In this document: positions 63,179-64,000 of the stretch, piece by piece
Position numbering within the stretch: the first letter of the stretch is position 1
How the letters are laid out: every line of letters starts with the position of its first letter
NCBI GenBank assembly: GCA_034440575.1
Contig: JAOTOL010001615.1
Location: 1,761,001-1,825,000, forward strand
DNA: 64,000 nucleotides
Reading direction: 5' to 3'
Source of the DNA: Imbricaverruca yamaguchii
Lineage: Eukaryota > Arthropoda > Thecostraca > Neoverrucidae
Program-made: the position numbers and the translations under genes
The notes under the pieces: generated by a model
Seen by the model: only the letters and a program-made list of their open reading frames with translations
Database searches by the model: none
Told to the model about the DNA's origin: nothing

Positions 63179-64000
63179 CACTATTTGGGAAAGGGGAACA
63201 TTTTTAAATAATAATAATATTAATGACAACATAATTTCTGGTGTACGGCCCCCAGCGTACCTCCACCGTTTCTAGGTTATCGGATTTTGTTCTTGTTTAC
63301 GATAACGTTCCACGTTCACGTTCAACGTCCTGTACCATATCGTTCGTTCAACGTTCGTGCACGTGTACACACTGACAGATTCAATGTTGTCAACTCTTGC
63401 TGTAAGCAGAACTTGAGCAGCATGGACCATCGATGTGTCAGAATCTTCTATGTCACCATATTGGGCTTCAAAGCAATTATATAAAAAATACGTATTAAAT
63501 TGAACATCTTTTACTCCGACGAGATTTTTAACCTCGGCTATGGTTACTGCATTTTAATTGAGTTTCCTTTTGTTCGTTTCGGTGGGCCAAAAGACAATAT
63601 CCCCCCCCCCACACTTTTGGCAACTCGGGGGGCTGGCCGGAATGGCCCCTCCCTGGACCTGCCAGTGCGTTGACTAGTCTGTTTTTGCATCAGCACCGTC
63701 TTCTTGCGTGAGTTGGTAACTCAACTTGACAACGCTCCGGTCAATTTATTCGTGTTCCTGGTCGTATTTGAACAAAACTTATTCCATTTCATTCTAACTA
63801 TTTCTTTTTTTAAATTTCAACTTTGTTTAAATCAAGGAGCCATTCGCCAATCCAGGATTTGTCCCCTACCACCACCCCACCCCACCCCACCCCCTAAATC
63901 ACACATCACCCCCACCCCACCCCGAACCAGACCGAAGTTTAATCAGACATAAACTCAGTCATTGGGCCCATAGATGCACGCTAGTTGAAATATATTTGGT
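63179..64000. repeat. Array edge: unique stretch, then a diverged eighth unit fragment
   Basis: 63180-63660 has no recognised feature. From about 63670 the blocks CATCAGCACCGTCTTC-TG, CAAGGAGCCATT, ACCGAAGTTTAATCAGAC and CATTGGGCCCATAGA match the intron part of the array unit. The array therefore probably continues beyond the window. Confidence 0.6.

Overview
The window is animal nuclear DNA: intron-bearing genes with GT-AG splice sites, tRNA-derived SINEs, long (TA)n runs, many minisatellites and decayed transposons. Scattered AGGTTAGG-type motifs (10.9-12.3 kb) and a degenerate reverse transcriptase of a type I associate with arthropods make an arthropod, perhaps a crustacean, my best guess. 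That placement is inference. No bacterial, plasmid or CRISPR features were seen.

Two genes are identified with confidence. PEX12 (peroxisomal RING ubiquitin ligase subunit) is a single exon on the minus strand at 8122-9168. HUS1 (9-1-1 checkpoint clamp) lies on the plus strand at 17655-27357, and all seven coding exons can be read with consistent phases (286 codons plus stop). HUS1 introns hold a 162-bp SINE, a transposon-derived ORF, (TA)n tracts and about 1.8 kb of minisatellite directly upstream of exon 5.

A third, unidentified gene is read on the minus strand from about 62.5 kb down to 33.7 kb. Its upstream part is a seven-fold tandem array of roughly 1.8-2.7 kb units. Each unit carries two tiny symmetric exons, 27 nt (B) and 36 nt (A), both phase 2-2, so splicing gives seven Ser/Glu/Trp-rich 21-residue repeats. 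Four ordinary exons (C-F) follow with matching phases. This is the most unusual system in the window. A fourth possible minus-strand gene fragment (107-1796) has well-formed exons but one in-frame TGA.

Two patterns recur. First, minisatellites sit on exon edges: the HUS1 exon 5 acceptor, the acceptors of exons C, D, E and F, and the exon D donor all lie in or against tandem repeats that copy the splice junction. Second, a very short retroposon (about 50-70 bp, hairpin plus AACC-like tail) is present in at least eight complete copies with 9-14 bp target-site duplications. One copy has a natural empty site in the paralogous array units. It resembles the 3' end of a 162-bp tRNA-derived SINE present twice.

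Layout: 0-2 kb possible minus-strand gene; 2-7.9 kb repeats and a retroelement remnant; 8-9.2 kb PEX12; 9.2-14.7 kb intergenic; 14.7-16.9 kb TIR transposon; 17.6-27.4 kb HUS1; 27.4-33.6 kb intergenic with a 47-bp minisatellite and a weak exon candidate; 33.7-62.5 kb unidentified gene with transposon insertions in its introns; 63.2-64 kb edge of a further array unit.
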